The notes beneath the pieces are model-generated. The model saw only the letters and a list, made by a program, of their open reading frames with translations, searched no databases and was not told where the DNA came from. 15,535 bases of DNA from Candidatus Rifleibacteriota bacterium (GTDB lineage: Bacteria; Riflebacteria; Ozemobacteria; Ozemobacterales; Ozemobacteraceae), in the NCBI GenBank assembly GCA_022704885.1, contig JAKJFO010000089.1, positions 326 to 15,860 of the forward strand, read 5' to 3'. Made by a program: the position numbers and the translations under genes. Position 1 is the stretch's first letter. The number at the start of each line of letters is the position of its first letter. Positions 14,227-15,535 of the stretch are shown here, one piece after another.

Positions 14227-15535
14227 TTAGATTTCTTTGAGGGCAGAATCGAGCCATTTGAGGTCTTTTTTGACATCGGCGGCGACGAAACTGCGGTCGG
14301 CAGCGCTCCACCGGTCAGGCGCCAGTTGCTTCGCCGCGTTCTTCAGATAAGAATGCCGCAGCTTTTCCATATCCTGACGGCGGCCTTTGACCTGGCTGAG
14401 ATGCTCAGGAATGACGATGCTTTTGCCGTTTACGCCATCTTCAGGGTTGCCGCGGCGCACTTCGATACCCATCTTGCGGGCAAAAGCCAGCTGTGAATTG
14501 TGATGTTTACCGGCGCCGGTGTATTCGGTTTCCTGCACGACAATGATCTGGTCTTCGTTCATTTCGCGGGCGAGCGCAACAGCCCCGGTAACGCTGGTAT
14601 TGCCGGCAGGGCCGCGTTCGATACCTTCGAGTTTTGCCAGCAGTTCGGTTATGTAAAAAACTTCGCCCTGGTTGACCAGTATGTAATCATCCATATAGCG
14701 CATGCTGCGTGCCGCATTGCGTGGCACATCGACACGATCGGGCCAGGTGGCAAAAGGCACGCCGAAGCCGGTGTGTCCGGTCGTGAACGATTTGCGGTTA
14801 AAATCTCGATCAGACGCCATATGCAGACCAGAAAGATCGACCGAACAGGCGACAACCTGAGCCTGACAGCCGGCAGCCAGCATGCCACGTGCGGTTCCGG
14901 TCAGATTGCCACCGCCGGCATGAGTAACGACAACCGCATCGGGATCTTTGCCCGCAATATTTCTTATCTGCAGCACCAGCTCATTGCCAAGACTTTCGAC
15001 ACCCTTGATTCCAAATGGAGTGTACAGAGAAGCGTTGAAATAGCCGGTTTCTTCGAGAGTCAGCAACAGGTAATAAAACAGCTCCGGGCCCACCGACAGC
15101 TTGATGACCTCAGCACCAAAAGCTTCGCATTTACGGCCCTTCTCGACGATTTCAGGCTGACCGATGCCATGTGAGTCGAAAACTTCCTGCACGATAATGC
15201 AGCGCAGGCCACGCTGTGCTGCCTGCGAGGCGACTGCCGCGCCATAGTTACCAGAGGTGGCGGCGATAACACCTTTATAGCCTTTTTGCGCTGCAACATA
15301 AGCCGAAATGGAGGCGCGGCGAGCTTTGAAGCTGCCTGAAGCATTGGCCGCCTCATCCTTGAGAAAAATACGGGCACCCTTGCCGGGCGCACTGATCTTT
15401 CTTACCGCACGGGTCAGATTGTGCAGTTCGAACATCGGCGTATTGCCGACTTTGGTTTCTGCCTGAATTCTGATGATATCGTCCAACGTAAAACCGCAGT
15501 CGCTCATCATTCTTTCGTAATCGAAAGCCAGTTCA
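14227..15535 (-). CDS. ortB: 2-amino-4-ketopentanoate thiolase, PLP-dependent beta subunit (start off right edge)
   Basis: OrtB works with OrtA to cleave 2-amino-4-ketopentanoate with CoA to acetyl-CoA and D-alanine, the last step of the anaerobic ornithine pathway first described in Clostridium sticklandii. In the window 435 codons are open. They show fold-type II PLP motifs: the Schiff-base lysine in ASGSFKARR (Lys codon at 15327-15325), the TSGNYGAAVASQAA loop, and the phosphate-binding glycine loop HAGGGNLTGTARG. Stretches such as GVGQPEI-like (here HGIGQPEIVEKGRKCEA), SFTTGHTGFGVPFATWPDR and QETEYTGAGKH are typical of OrtB and separate it from threonine synthase or cysteine synthase. The frame stays open to the edge, and ELAFDYERMM before the first in-window ATG (15510) fits the OrtB N-terminal region, so about 40 residues lie outside. 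It is the last gene of its transcript; ortA would be expected to the right. Confidence 0.93.
   Translation of the reverse strand, partial: ELAFDYERMMSDCGFTLDDIIRIQAETKVGNTPMFELHNLTRAVRKISAPGKGARIFLKDEAANASGSFKARRASISAYVAAQKGYKGVIAATSGNYGAAVASQAAQRGLRCIIVQEVFDSHGIGQPEIVEKGRKCEAFGAEVIKLSVGPELFYYLLLTLEETGYFNASLYTPFGIKGVESLGNELVLQIRNIAGKDPDAVVVTHAGGGNLTGTARGMLAAGCQAQVVACSVDLSGLHMASDRDFNRKSFTTGHTGFGVPFATWPDRVDVPRNAARSMRYMDDYILVNQGEVFYITELLAKLEGIERGPAGNTSVTGAVALAREMNEDQIIVVQETEYTGAGKHHNSQLAFARKMGIEVRRGNPEDGVNGKSIVIPEHLSQVKGRRQDMEKLRHSYLKNAAKQLAPDRWSAADRSFVAADVKKDLKWLDSALKEI

Noticed and set aside
14500..15174. 224-codon plus-strand frame opposite ortB
   Set aside because: The complementary strand codes for well-conserved OrtB motifs; this is a shadow.
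15508..15510. ATG at 15510 as the start of ortB
   Set aside because: The frame is open to the window edge, the codons before it (ELAFDYER) fit the OrtB N-terminal region, and there is no ribosome site.

Overview
The window looks like chromosome of a diderm (Gram-negative-type) bacterium of roughly balanced GC. It carries a type IV pilus/type II secretion-like minor pilin operon, Sec signal peptides, a DUF2339 membrane protein and an ornithine-fermentation enzyme (OrtB). That combination suggests an uncultivated anaerobic or fermentative lineage. A Riflebacteria/Ozemobacteria-like host is my guess only; no marker in the window fixes the taxon. I see no rRNA, tRNA, CRISPR array, IS element or phage gene.

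Left part (1-4619, minus strand): a two-gene unit. A very large polytopic DUF2339 protein with a coiled-coil and collagen-like N-terminal region is followed, one base after its stop codon, by a secreted or periplasmic protein that resembles DUF3999 and runs off the left edge. These two families are commonly paired; their function is unknown.

Next (4857-5873, minus strand): two short single-gene units, each with its own strong intrinsic terminator. One is a 90-residue RRM RNA-binding protein behind a promoter with an A-tract UP-like element. The other is a 137-residue secreted, Ala/Pro-rich protein I cannot assign.

Centre (6286-12055, minus strand): a four-gene operon. Order of transcription is a single-pass TPR-like protein, a 961-residue GspK/PilX-like pseudopilin without Glu+5, a PilV/GspI-like pseudopilin and a PilW/GspJ-like pseudopilin with an exceptional ~300-residue charged helical extension. 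This is the most unusual part of the window: a minor-pilin tip set whose members are several times the usual size, with no assembly ATPase, platform protein or secretin alongside.

Right part (12056-15535): a ~530-base gap without a gene separates the pilin operon from a divergent sodium:solute symporter (plus strand). The symporter converges on ortB (minus strand, start off the right edge), with a shared hairpin terminator between them. OrtB is the PLP-dependent subunit of 2-amino-4-ketopentanoate thiolase in anaerobic ornithine breakdown. Here it is the last gene of its transcript, so any partners must lie to the right of the window.
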